Positions 47,502 through 56,030 of a DNA stretch of 64,000 nt are shown in pieces. This DNA is from Arenicella chitinivorans (GTDB taxonomy: Bacteria > Pseudomonadota > Gammaproteobacteria > Arenicellales > Arenicellaceae), in assembly GCF_014651515.1 (NCBI RefSeq), contig NZ_BMXA01000002.1, positions 248,001 to 312,000 of the forward strand, read 5' to 3'. Position numbers and translations under genes: made by a program. The notes under the pieces were generated by a model. The model was not told where the DNA came from. It searched no databases and was given only the letters and a program-made list of their open reading frames with translations. Each line of letters starts with the position of its first letter. Within the stretch, counting starts at the first letter, position 1.

Positions 47502-47644
47502 ATCCCCCAAAACCCAATCCATCCTTCAACCAATAACCAAGCAGGAAAATCCCGCCAAGCATCGCTATACTTTACGACAGGAGGGAGGCAATCACACGAC
47601 TCGCATCAGGTCACGCCGCGCATGGACTGGTCGGCAGTTATGCT

Positions 47645-47691
47645 TGAATACGTATGCAGAATATTCCCCCTAGTCATGAATACGTATGCAG
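47645..47691. promoter_or_regulatory. Twin operator-like sites before TonB receptor
   Basis: TGAATACGTATGCAG occurs twice exactly, at 47645-47659 and 47677-47691, 32 bp apart (about three DNA turns, so the same face). Each has the core palindrome ATACGTAT with a central CG, as in many LacI-family operators. They lie about 85-130 bp before the receptor ATG. LacI-type regulators commonly control such receptors, but none is in the window. Confidence 0.55.
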
Positions 47692-47776
47692 CTGCTTCCT
47701 TGGTTTGCAGCATTCCAATACGATTATTGAGCGATTATTACAATATTATCAAATTGAATTACTCAAGAGGAAGATC

Positions 47777-50569
47777 ATGAAGATGGTAACTCATAAAAAC
47801 AGCAAGACTGGCCGCAATGTGGCTGGTAAAGCTGCAGGGTCAAAGGTGGCGGGGTTTTACCGAACAACTCTCTCCACGTGTATTGCAGCGGCCATCGCAG
47901 GCGTTGCAGCGCCAAGCGTTATGGCACAGAGCGATGACGATAGCGTATTAGAAGAAGTGGTTGTTACCGGCTACCGTGCCAGTATTCGTGACTCGATCGA
48001 TCAAAAGCGTTTTTCGGATGTGGTCGTTGAATCGATCAGCGCGGAAGACATTGGTAAATTGCCAGATTCCAGCATCGCCGAATCCATTGCGCGCCTGCCG
48101 GGTTTAGCCGCACAGCGTCTGGACGGTCGTGCCAGCTCGATTTCAGTGCGTGGCTTCAACGAAGATTTCTCTACTACGACATTTAATGGTCGCGAGCAGG
48201 TGTCGATCGATGACAACCGTGGTGTTCAATTTGACTTGTACCCGTCTGAAATTATGTCAGCGGTAACGGTCTACAAAACGCCAACCGCGTCATTAGTGAA
48301 CCAAGGCATCGCTGGCACCATCGATCTGCAAACCGTGCGTCCTCTGGATCGTCGCGAAAGCGTGACCGCGCTGAACATCTCGGCTGAGAAAAACAGCCTG
48401 AATAACCTGAACGCAGACGGCGAAGACACTGGTTACCGTGGTACGTTTTCTTACATCGACCAGTTCGCCGATGACACCGTCGGTGTGGCATTGGCGCTGT
48501 CGACCTTTGAGTCACCAAATAATGAAGAGCGTTGGAATGCCTGGGGCTACCCAACTGACGATGCAGGCAACAACGTACTGGGCGGTGCTAAGCCATTCGT
48601 TCGTTCATCGAACCTGCAACGTGACACCTTTATGGGTGTGATTCAGTACGAGCCAACTGAAAACCTTTCGATCACTGCAGACGCGCTGTACATTGACTTT
48701 CTAGACGAAAAAATTCTGCGTGGTATCGAGATCCCTGGCGCTATCTGGGGCGGTGGTTTCGGCACCGAATTCACGCCGGGCACGGTTGAAAACGGCTTCG
48801 TGACTAGTGGTACCCTGTCAAACGTGATGGGTGTGGTGCGCAATGACTTCGAACAACGTGACGCAACGCTGAAAAACTTCGGTTTGAATGTAGAGCTGGC
48901 GTTAAACGAAAGCATGACACTCGAAGTCGACGCCAGTACCTCACAAACAGAGCGCACGGTGTGGAGCCTAGAGAGCTACTCAGGCACCGGTCGTGGCACT
49001 GGCGTAGGTGCGACTGATACACTGGCGTTCACCATGGACGGTCAAGAAGGCGTTACGTTCAATAATCAATTGAACTACGCAGACCCTGCGCTGGTACAAC
49101 TGGGCGCGGCCTTGAGCTGGGGTAACGGCAGTACGGTACCGTCGGATGGTCAAGACGGATTTATCAACATTCCAGAAGTTGACGACGAGTTGAATGCATT
49201 CCGGGTCGACTTGTCGAAAGACTTCAACGAAGGCTTCCTGACCAAACTGACTTTCGGTATGAACTACTCCGATCGTACCAAGGAAAAACGCGATTCAGGC
49301 TTCTTCCTTACCCTGAATGATTACCCCAACCGTACTGGTGTGCCGGCGGGTTATGAAGTTGCGCCAACCTCGCTGGAGTTCTTGGGCTTGGGCAGCATGT
49401 TGTCGTACGACTCATTCGGCTTGTATCGCGACGGTTTCTACACCGAAACGGACGAGAGCCTGACCTCAAACAATCGTCTGATCAACACGTGGTCGGTGAA
49501 CGAGAAAATTACCACGGCGTTTGTGCGTGCAGACTTCGCAACCGAAGTAGCAGGTATGCCACTGACCGGTAACGTCGGCCTACAATATGTCGACACAGAC
49601 CAAACTTCCGTTGGCAACGCGGTTACCAGCGATAATGGGTTCGCCGTCGCGCAATCACGCGAAGCCGGCGCCAACTACGACCACACTCTACCAAGCTTGA
49701 ACATGTCGCTGGAATTGTCAGACACACAAAAAGTGCGTCTGGGACTGGCACGCACGATCTCGCGCTCGCGTATGGATCGGATGAACGCTGGATTCGGTTA
49801 TAACTTTGACTCGGCATTGAACGCGGCAGGCTTGCCACCGTTCTCAGCAGAAGGCGGTAACCCAGAGTTGCGACCCAACGAAGCAGACCAGTTCGACCTG
49901 AGCTATGAATGGTACTTCAGCGATGAAGGTTACGTGGCCGTTGCGTACTTCTACAAAGACTTACGCGCGTGGCAAGAACAGATCGAGATCGTTACTGACT
50001 TCAGCGGCATCATTCCTCCAGGCGCAGAAGGATTGGTAAACAATACCACTGGCGTGACACGTGCTTGGGTGGATAACACCACGGGCAGTATCGATGGCTT
50101 CGAGTTAACCGGTGTTCTGCCAGGCAACCTGATCTCCGAGACGCTTGACGGATTTGGACTCAGTGTGAGTGCCTCTTTCCTCGACAGTGAGTTGGATTCT
50201 GCCATCGACGGTGGCCCAATCGTGGTACCTGGTTTGTCCGAAGAAATTGTCAATGCCACCTTGTTCTACGAGAAGAACGGCTTCAGCGCACGTGCCAGCG
50301 TACGTGATCGTGAAGACTTCCTCGGTGAGCGGTTTGGTATCTCGTTTAGCCGTCAGTTTACCACGGTGAAAGGTGCGACTATTTGGGACGCGCAAGTTGG
50401 CTATGACTTTGGCGAAGCTGGTATCGAAGCCTTAGATGGCCTTGCGATCTCATTCCAAGCGCAAAATCTCACCGACGAGCCGTACACTACGGTCAGTGGC
50501 GATGGGTTCATCACAGATTTTCAACGCTATGGTCGAACCTATTTGATCAATGCGCGCTACCGTTTCTAA
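47777..50569 (+). CDS. TonB-dependent receptor, Xanthomonas/Caulobacter type
   Basis: A 930-residue outer-membrane transporter from the ATG at 47777, preceded by AGAGGAAG; an earlier in-frame start at 47654 adds 41 unlikely residues. Long signal region ending near PSVMAQ; TonB-box region LEEVVVTGYRASIRDSIDQKR; plug with DIGKLPDSSIAESIARLPG and SSISVRGFNED, typical of the subfamily linked to carbohydrate uptake. The barrel ends YGRTYLINARYRF with the terminal Phe. The next gene is a tryptophan-halogenase-like enzyme, a recurring pairing in polysaccharide loci. Confidence 0.93.
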   Translation: MKMVTHKNSKTGRNVAGKAAGSKVAGFYRTTLSTCIAAAIAGVAAPSVMAQSDDDSVLEEVVVTGYRASIRDSIDQKRFSDVVVESISAEDIGKLPDSSIAESIARLPGLAAQRLDGRASSISVRGFNEDFSTTTFNGREQVSIDDNRGVQFDLYPSEIMSAVTVYKTPTASLVNQGIAGTIDLQTVRPLDRRESVTALNISAEKNSLNNLNADGEDTGYRGTFSYIDQFADDTVGVALALSTFESPNNEERWNAWGYPTDDAGNNVLGGAKPFVRSSNLQRDTFMGVIQYEPTENLSITADALYIDFLDEKILRGIEIPGAIWGGGFGTEFTPGTVENGFVTSGTLSNVMGVVRNDFEQRDATLKNFGLNVELALNESMTLEVDASTSQTERTVWSLESYSGTGRGTGVGATDTLAFTMDGQEGVTFNNQLNYADPALVQLGAALSWGNGSTVPSDGQDGFINIPEVDDELNAFRVDLSKDFNEGFLTKLTFGMNYSDRTKEKRDSGFFLTLNDYPNRTGVPAGYEVAPTSLEFLGLGSMLSYDSFGLYRDGFYTETDESLTSNNRLINTWSVNEKITTAFVRADFATEVAGMPLTGNVGLQYVDTDQTSVGNAVTSDNGFAVAQSREAGANYDHTLPSLNMSLELSDTQKVRLGLARTISRSRMDRMNAGFGYNFDSALNAAGLPPFSAEGGNPELRPNEADQFDLSYEWYFSDEGYVAVAYFYKDLRAWQEQIEIVTDFSGIIPPGAEGLVNNTTGVTRAWVDNTTGSIDGFELTGVLPGNLISETLDGFGLSVSASFLDSELDSAIDGGPIVVPGLSEEIVNATLFYEKNGFSARASVRDREDFLGERFGISFSRQFTTVKGATIWDAQVGYDFGEAGIEALDGLAISFQAQNLTDEPYTTVSGDGFITDFQRYGRTYLINARYRF

Positions 50570-50634
50570 GTAGCGCGACCTACCCCTTGCCGCGCCACCG
50601 ATTCCTACCCAGATTGGCGGACGGCAACAGAAAG

Positions 50635-50667
50635 ACCCTGTGGACTTCGGTTTACAGGGTTTTTTTG
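50635..50667 (+). terminator. Terminator between TonB receptor and halogenase-like gene
   Basis: ACCCTGT (50635-50641) pairs with ACAGGGT (50654-50660) around a 12-base loop, followed by a T-run. It lies only 34 bp before the halogenase-like ATG, so it could make most transcripts stop after the receptor gene and reduce downstream expression. Confidence 0.75.
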
Positions 50668-50700
50668 TACTGATTGAAACAAGCCTTTACACTTCAAAAC

Positions 50701-52200
50701 ATGACTGAACAACGTATCAATAAGGTCGTCATCGTTGGCGGTGGCACCGCAGGTTGGATTACCGCTGCGGTGCTGGCGCGATTGCTGGGCAAAAACCTTA
50801 ACATCACCTTGATCGAATCCGATGCCATCGGCACGGTCGGGGTTGGCGAAGCGACCATTCCACCGATCCTCACGCTCAATAAAGCATTGGGAATTGATCA
50901 GCTCGAGTTTATGACCCAAACCAAGGCTACCATCAAACTCGGTATTGAGTTTGAGAACTGGCGAAATCCGGGGCATCGCTACATGCACGCATTTGGCAAT
51001 CTTGGGCGCGATTACCCGTTTTGTGGCTTCGAACAACTGTGGTTACGCGGTCTGCGTGAAGGTTGCAGCACCGACTTTTGGGATTATTCGCTTAATTATC
51101 AGGCTGCCAAGCAAGGCAAGTTCGCCTTGTTGGAGTCGATCCCCAAAACCGACATGCAGGGCATCATTTATGCCTATCATTTTGATGCCGGTTTGTACGC
51201 GAATTTTCTGCGTGATTTGAGTATCAAAGCCGGTGTGGAACGAATTGAAGGCAAAATAAAACAGGTACAACAACACCCAGAATCTGGGTTTATCGACCAG
51301 CTGGAGCTCGAGGATGGTCAAGCCGTGGCGGGCGATCTGTTTATCGACTGCTCTGGCTTTCGTGGCTTACTGATCAAGCAAACACTCGGGGTTGAGTATG
51401 AGGACTGGTCCAACTGGTTGTTGAATGATTCCGCACTGGCGGTGCAGTCCGAAGCCACATTGCCGATCAAACCCTATACGCAATCCATTGCGCACCAAGC
51501 CGGCTGGCGCTGGCGCATTCCGTTAACGCATCGCACTGGCAATGGTGTGGTGTTTAGTTCCGACTTTATGCAAGCGGCGGAGGCGGAGCACATACTGCGC
51601 ACCGAACTTGACGGCGAGTTGCTCGGCGAACCAAGGTTGATTAAATTCAACACCGGTAAGCGGCGTGAGGCCTGGCACAAGAACTGTGTTGCCATCGGTT
51701 TGTCCTCCGGTTTTTTGGAACCACTGGAATCCACCAGCATTCACATGATCCAAACTGCTGCGATCCGTCTGCTCAAGCTGTTCCCACACACTGGCATCAA
51801 AGACGCCGAGGTCGCCGAATACAATCGTCAGACCAACGACGAAATCGACCACATTCGTGACTTCATCATCCTGCACTATCACGCCACCGAACGCGACGAC
51901 AGCGACTACTGGCGTCATTGCCGGTCCATGTCGATTCCAGACAGCTTGCAGCACAAGATTGAACTGTTCCAGCAAACCGGCAAAGTCAGCACACCAACTG
52001 AACACCTGTTCTCCGACGTCGCCTGGCAACAAGTCATGATCGGGCAGGGTATCGAACCCCAGGGGTATCATCCACTGGCAGACGCCATGAGTTCAGCGCA
52101 ACTGGTCGAATACCATCGTAATATCAAAAGCATCATCAATCAGGTGGTTGAGAAGCTGCCTAAGCACCAGGATTTCTTAGAGGCAGTGCATAAAAGATAG
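50701..52200 (+). CDS. Tryptophan 7-halogenase-like flavin-dependent enzyme
   Basis: A 499-residue protein from the ATG at 50701. The FAD motif GGGTAGW is at residues 13-19 and GWRWRIPL carries the WxWxIP halogenase signature near residue 265. Lys79 (TKATIKLG) aligns with the catalytic lysine of PrnA-type halogenases, and GFLEPLESTSIH carries the family Glu-Ser. Substrate is unknown: genes of this type beside TonB receptors are usually not in secondary-metabolite clusters, and no such cluster is visible here. No flavin reductase adjoins. Confidence 0.88.
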   Translation: MTEQRINKVVIVGGGTAGWITAAVLARLLGKNLNITLIESDAIGTVGVGEATIPPILTLNKALGIDQLEFMTQTKATIKLGIEFENWRNPGHRYMHAFGNLGRDYPFCGFEQLWLRGLREGCSTDFWDYSLNYQAAKQGKFALLESIPKTDMQGIIYAYHFDAGLYANFLRDLSIKAGVERIEGKIKQVQQHPESGFIDQLELEDGQAVAGDLFIDCSGFRGLLIKQTLGVEYEDWSNWLLNDSALAVQSEATLPIKPYTQSIAHQAGWRWRIPLTHRTGNGVVFSSDFMQAAEAEHILRTELDGELLGEPRLIKFNTGKRREAWHKNCVAIGLSSGFLEPLESTSIHMIQTAAIRLLKLFPHTGIKDAEVAEYNRQTNDEIDHIRDFIILHYHATERDDSDYWRHCRSMSIPDSLQHKIELFQQTGKVSTPTEHLFSDVAWQQVMIGQGIEPQGYHPLADAMSSAQLVEYHRNIKSIINQVVEKLPKHQDFLEAVHKR

Positions 52201-52204
52201 TTCA

Positions 52205-52235
52205 GGTCCTTCGACGCGTTACGCCTGAGGATGAC
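52205..52235. repeat. REP-like palindromic element, copy B (divergent)
   Basis: GGTCCTTCGACGCG and TTACGCCTGAGGATGAC form a diverged copy in the orientation opposite to copy A. It begins 4 bp after the halogenase stop, a typical place for REP elements. The flank after it (GGTTTGGGTTGAAGG) matches, in reverse complement, the CCAACCC-type sequence beside copy A. Confidence 0.7.
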
Positions 52236-52403
52236 GGTTTGGGTTGAAGGTGAGATGGCTCTTGATGTTGAGGGTCTTTTCTCCACTCAGACGCACAAAG
52301 TCCGCCTTTTAGGTGCCAGTCAAGTAGTGAGGAATCTGACAACCAAAAAGCTGCGGTGCGGTGCTCTCCAGTGCCACCGCACCGCAACCAACCCTGCCGA
52401 TGC

Positions 52404-52754
52404 TTATAACGGATACGGCACATCGGAGAGTAACTTTGCCATGCCATTAAGTACCCGGTAGAAAGCCCAAAGCCAAACCACGCCCCAAATGACCAGACCA
52501 ACTCCGATGAACAGCAGCAGCGCGCCGATAATGGTCCAGAACAAACTCCACCAGAACACGCGCGTCGCGTTTACCAAATGGCTGTGGTAAATCGTTCCGT
52601 ATGCACCACCTTTTTGGATCATCGCCCAAATCGCGCCGAACAATAACGGAATCGCCGTAAACAAACCGACAACCAGCAAAATATACGAAATCAGCGCATG
52701 CGATTTATACTCGCTGTCGCCAACATTAGCAGTCGTGGTAATTAACGCACTCAT
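52404..52754 (-). CDS. DUF4870-type membrane protein
   Basis: A 116-residue membrane protein from the ATG at 52754 (MSALITTTANVGDSEYK), preceded by AGGA; an earlier in-frame start adds eight residues. Three helices are evident (ALISYILLVVGLFTAIPLLF, then RVFWWSLFWTIIGALLLFI and VGLVIWGVVWLWAFYRVL). The arrangement and the HSHLVNATRVFWW segment match DUF4870-like proteins of unknown function. It is convergent with the halogenase gene. Confidence 0.7.
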   Translation of the reverse strand: MSALITTTANVGDSEYKSHALISYILLVVGLFTAIPLLFGAIWAMIQKGGAYGTIYHSHLVNATRVFWWSLFWTIIGALLLFIGVGLVIWGVVWLWAFYRVLNGMAKLLSDVPYPL

Positions 52755-52838
52755 AAAAATTTTCCTCATGTAACCCAATCACATAATCGTGTTGTTATTA
52801 GCTTAGATGCAAAAACTTCCGATTTGGATTCAGTAGGG

Positions 52839-52871
52839 GAGATCCTTCGGCGCGAAGCGCCTCAGGATGAC
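52839..52871. repeat. REP-like palindromic element, copy C
   Basis: GAGATCCTTCGGCGC, loop GAA, then GCGCCTCAGGATGAC. It is the exact reverse complement of copy D at 52980-53012, with 108 bp between them. Such an inverted pair resembles a REPIN/BIME, the form that RAYT transposases mobilise in other bacteria. Confidence 0.85.
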
Positions 52872-52979
52872 ATCGATTGGTGGTTGGGGAGTTGGGAGTT
52901 GAGTAGGATTCATCAAATGTCGATCGTTAAGTCAATCAGCGAACAATCAGTACTAATAAACACAAAACAAACCGATAAC

Positions 52980-53012
52980 GTCATCCTGAGGCGCTTCGCG
53001 CCGAAGGATCTC
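52980..53012. repeat. REP-like palindromic element, copy D
   Basis: GTCATCCTGAGGCGC, loop TTC, then GCGCCGAAGGATCTC. It is identical in inverted orientation to copy C and differs from copy A only in the loop (TTC for AAC). Confidence 0.85.
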
Positions 53013-53236
53013 ACCAACTCTAAAAAACAATCCAAAACCCCACTGCCAAAATTCAGAATCCACCAATACCAAGCAAAAAACGCACTGACGCAGATTGTCC
53101 ACATCCCCGCAACACCGCGCCAAATAAGCCTTCTTAGACGCCAATAATTGACACAAGTCAGTCGGGACTTTAGTCTATTGTTGGCCTTTAGGCCCAGTGA
53201 TTTACTGGACACATAACAACGTGCCGGAACAGAATC

Positions 53237-53569
53237 ATGGGCTTTAAAATTAATGCTAAAGATCTCAAAAAAGACATGCTTTCAGAGCAAGGAAAAGCCA
53301 TGTTGTCGGAATTTGCGCTCATTTGGCACAGCCGCACGGGCGAGGTAATTGACCTGGACGCCAACGACACCATCATCCGCCTTTTCAGAGCCGCCGAGCG
53401 GACCAACAGCCGCCGATTGCGTTCCATCTACCTGCACCTCAGAGCCGAATTAAGTAACAAGATCGAACACGCCATACCGCAGTGTGATGGCATGATGATA
53501 GAACGCTTCATGTCACAAGTAGCCGGAGACAACATCGCAAAGTCGATGCCCGGCGCCAGAGCAGCATAG
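53237..53569 (+). CDS. Small hypothetical protein at island edge
   Basis: A 110-residue protein, MGFKINAKDLKKDMLSEQGKA onward, mostly helical and charged, with no membrane segment or recognised domain. FRAAERTNSRRLRSIYLHLRAEL near the middle is basic. It is the first gene after the inverted REP-like pair and precedes the Mrr-type gene by 250 bp. It may belong to the defence island, but nothing in the sequence defines a function. Confidence 0.5.
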   Translation: MGFKINAKDLKKDMLSEQGKAMLSEFALIWHSRTGEVIDLDANDTIIRLFRAAERTNSRRLRSIYLHLRAELSNKIEHAIPQCDGMMIERFMSQVAGDNIAKSMPGARAA

Positions 53570-53818
53570 TAAAAAAAAGTAAACCACGGGTAGGAGTGGG
53601 TCGTATTGCAAAGTACGAACGGAGGCTGGAGTGCCATGGACGGTTTCAACAAATCAGTAGCTAATTTGGCACTGCAACCAACAACAAAAATCCTGGCAAT
53701 CTCAAAACCAACCCCAACCCGCACACAAAAACAAAACCGACCTACGGCCCTTCAAAATTTCCGAACCCATCGCTAAACTAATATCAGGAACCAAAGCAAA
53801 GGGGGCAAAAGGAACCAC

Positions 53819-54676
53819 ATGGCAAGGAGAAAACGCAGGGACCAGTCCGGCGCAGAAGTATTATTCGGTATCATCGTTATCATTCCCATTTTACTGTATC
53901 TCAACGGAGTTTCAGTCGGCACTGCGTTAACCTGGGGAGCAATAATAATCGTTAGCTTCTTACTTATGGCATTATCAATCTGGTTCATACATGGGCTAAC
54001 TAAACCAAGTCCACCGCTCGACTTGACAGGTGCGGGTAAAACGCACTCCAAAGCGCATAGAGCAAAATCCAGAGCTAAGAACCAACGCGCCACCAAACTT
54101 CCGATAATCTCTCCAGAACCAACTCAACCGCCACAACACTGGTCGACCGAACTCATCGGCCAACTCGAATGGCGTGTATTCGAAAAGCTCTGCACCAGGC
54201 TCTGGGAGCTCAAAGGATTCAACGCCAAAGAAACACAAACGGGTGCCGATGGCGGCGTCGACTTCTATCTCTACGCCAACACCACACAACAAAAGATCGG
54301 CGCGGTGCAATGCAAAAGCTGGGGCAAAAAACAAATCGGCGTAAGTGTTATCCGCGAGCTACAAGGCGTCGTCGCAGCAGAACAACTTAAACTCGGGCTG
54401 TTAATGTACACAGGTCAGCTTTCGAAAGACGCACAAAACTTTCTCCAGCAACCCAGCGTCAGCATCAAAGCGCAAAATCAGCACGACATCTTAAGCGAAA
54501 TACAAAAACTCCCCACTGAAACCCAAGCCAGCTTACTGCGAGAAACCACCCAGGGTGACTACACAACACCGTCGTGCCCAAACTGTGATCAAAAGTTGGT
54601 TCAACGCACGGCCAAGAAAACAGGAAAAGTGTTTATGGGGTGCGTCAACTTCCCGCGTTGTCGATACACTATATGA
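53819..54676 (+). CDS. Membrane-anchored Mrr-type endonuclease with zinc ribbon
   Basis: A 285-residue three-part protein. Two membrane helices (about residues 13-28 and 37-56) anchor it. A basic linker (60-100) leads to an Mrr_cat nuclease domain (110-215) with WRVFEKLCTRLWELKGF, catalytic-type Asp/Gln-x-Lys in GADGGVD (142-148) and QCK (164-166). A C-terminal zinc ribbon has Cys253, Cys256, Cys275 and Cys281, as in topoisomerase-I-type fingers. Mrr-family enzymes cut modified or foreign DNA; a membrane tether suggests action at the point of DNA entry. Its stop overlaps an in-frame ATG of the next frame. Confidence 0.85.
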   Translation: MARRKRRDQSGAEVLFGIIVIIPILLYLNGVSVGTALTWGAIIIVSFLLMALSIWFIHGLTKPSPPLDLTGAGKTHSKAHRAKSRAKNQRATKLPIISPEPTQPPQHWSTELIGQLEWRVFEKLCTRLWELKGFNAKETQTGADGGVDFYLYANTTQQKIGAVQCKSWGKKQIGVSVIRELQGVVAAEQLKLGLLMYTGQLSKDAQNFLQQPSVSIKAQNQHDILSEIQKLPTETQASLLRETTQGDYTTPSCPNCDQKLVQRTAKKTGKVFMGCVNFPRCRYTI

Positions 54677-54700
54677 CGGCTGTTGTTCAATTAAATACAT

Positions 54701-54736
54701 TGTTCATTATTAATGAACATGTTAAATTGTTGAACA
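54701..54736 (+). promoter_or_regulatory. AbiE-type operator palindromes over the antitoxin start
   Basis: TGTTCATTA-T-TAATGAACA (54701-54719) is a perfect 9-bp inverted repeat. A second, shorter dyad TGTT-G-AACA (54728-54736) ends on the first base of the antitoxin ATG, and a further TGTTCA half-site lies upstream near 54684. Type IV antitoxins such as AbiEi repress their own operons through inverted repeats, so this is a likely autoregulatory operator. Confidence 0.7.
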
Positions 54737-55758
54737 TGATTGAAAAGAAAATACTAGATGCTGCTATTCAACAATTCAACTTGCAGGCCAAAATCGAATT
54801 AACGAATTTGGAGTATGAAGGTGAAGTGGATGGTGAAGTTGTCGATGCCATTCTGGAGTTAAAGCCGGGAGGGCGACGACTGCTGGCCGAAGTGAAAAAC
54901 TGGGTAGCCCACAAAGACATCGGTGCGGTGATTCACCAACTGCAAGGATTGCCACAAGGGTATGATCGAATTCTGGTCGCTGATTATGTGAATCCGCCAA
55001 TGGCTGAGAGACTCAAGAAGCAAAACGTCAACTACATGGATGCCGCCGGGAATGTATTTTTAAATCTGCCTGGCACCTATGTGCAAATTGAAGGTCGAAA
55101 ACCTGACCGCGATCAAAACTTTGAGAAACCGGGCAAAGCATTTACTGCAACCGGGTTAAAAGTGGTCTACGCGCTATTAACCAAGCCCGAACTCCTCAAT
55201 GCCACCTACCGAGAGGTTGCGGAGCAGGCCAATGTAGCCTTAGGTGCAATCGGTGAAATACTCAAAGACCTAACAACGCAGGATTTCCTGGCCGGTGGCA
55301 GAAGGAGCACCAAGAGAGAATTTGTGGACAAACGAGCCCTCATTGATAAATGGGTCGAGGAGTATCCCAAGCTTCGACAAAAAATCCATCTTGGTGCCTT
55401 TTACGCCAACAAACCAAATTGGTGGGATAATCCAGACTTAACCCAGTACGGCGCACTACTGGGCGGTGAATTAGCCGCAGCAAAAACCACCAATCAACTA
55501 AAACCCAAGATAGCCACAATTTATTTAGACGAGGCGCAGCGAGACACGTTTCTTAAAGACCATCGCTTACAAAAAGCAGAGGGCGAAAACACGCTTACCG
55601 CGCCGAATGTGCAATTGTTCGCCAAATTTTGGGGCGACCAAGATCACGAAACGGAGTTAACTAACCACTTACTCACTTATGCCGATTTGCTGGCATCAGG
55701 GGACGTGCGTAACAGAGAGGTCGCGAATGAAGTCGCTAATACCTACCTTTACGATTAA
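54736..55758 (+). CDS. AbiEi-type antitoxin/transcriptional regulator
   Basis: A 340-residue protein from the ATG at 54736 (MIEKKILDAAIQQFNLQAKI); earlier in-frame starts at 54640 and 54673 overlap the Mrr gene and the operator. Residues 20-120 form a nuclease-like or REase-like fold (LLAEVKNWVAHKDIGAVIHQL), and a winged helix follows near 150-210 (YREVAEQANVALGAIGEIL). This matches the AbiEi_2 antitoxins of type IV toxin-antitoxin systems. Its gene overlaps the start of the truncated toxin-like gene by 32 bp. Confidence 0.75.
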   Translation: MIEKKILDAAIQQFNLQAKIELTNLEYEGEVDGEVVDAILELKPGGRRLLAEVKNWVAHKDIGAVIHQLQGLPQGYDRILVADYVNPPMAERLKKQNVNYMDAAGNVFLNLPGTYVQIEGRKPDRDQNFEKPGKAFTATGLKVVYALLTKPELLNATYREVAEQANVALGAIGEILKDLTTQDFLAGGRRSTKREFVDKRALIDKWVEEYPKLRQKIHLGAFYANKPNWWDNPDLTQYGALLGGELAAAKTTNQLKPKIATIYLDEAQRDTFLKDHRLQKAEGENTLTAPNVQLFAKFWGDQDHETELTNHLLTYADLLASGDVRNREVANEVANTYLYD

Positions 55759-56020
55759 ACCAGACGCCTTTGAGCAGGGCTTTGAAGCCTGCTTTCGTGC
55801 GGTAGAATCCGTTGCGTACGAATTGGGTATAGACTACGTGGTGGTCGGTGCGACGGCCAGAGACTTGGTAATGCAGTCGGTGCTGAAGGCAGAAGTTGAG
55901 AGAGCAACCAAAGACATCGACTACAGTATCAATATTAGCTCTTGGGATGACTTCGACCGTTTCAAGACCGAAATATCGAACCGTGGATTGAAGAGCGGAA
56001 GAAGAACAATAAAAAGTTAG
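55727..56020 (+). pseudogene. Truncated AbiEii-type nucleotidyltransferase toxin
   Basis: From ATG at 55727 (MKSLIPTFTIKPDAFEQGF; ribosome site AGAGAGG) only 97 residues remain. They include the nucleotidyltransferase start VVVGATARDLVMQSV and the metal-binding TKDIDYSINISSWDD, which matches AbiEii-like toxins paired with AbiEi. Such proteins usually run to 220-300 residues; this copy stops at SGRRTIKS, after which the sequence switches to the helicase operon. It is probably inactive, being cut by the insertion of the downstream cassette. Confidence 0.72.
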
Positions 56021-56030
56021 GAAGCTTTGA

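Larger units (their letters stand above)
52779..53236. other. Intergenic region with inverted REP-like pair
   Basis: A 458-bp gap with no supported gene. It holds two identical, oppositely oriented 33-bp palindromes (listed separately) at the junction between the core region and the defence island. Long frames on both strands here derive from the palindromes. The A/T-rich stretch 53013-53150 shows no hairpin or promoter that can be named. Confidence 0.5.

Noticed and set aside
47310-47522. Antisense protein-coding frame through the repeat array
   Set aside because: Its peptide merely repeats the 27-bp unit and has no ribosome site.
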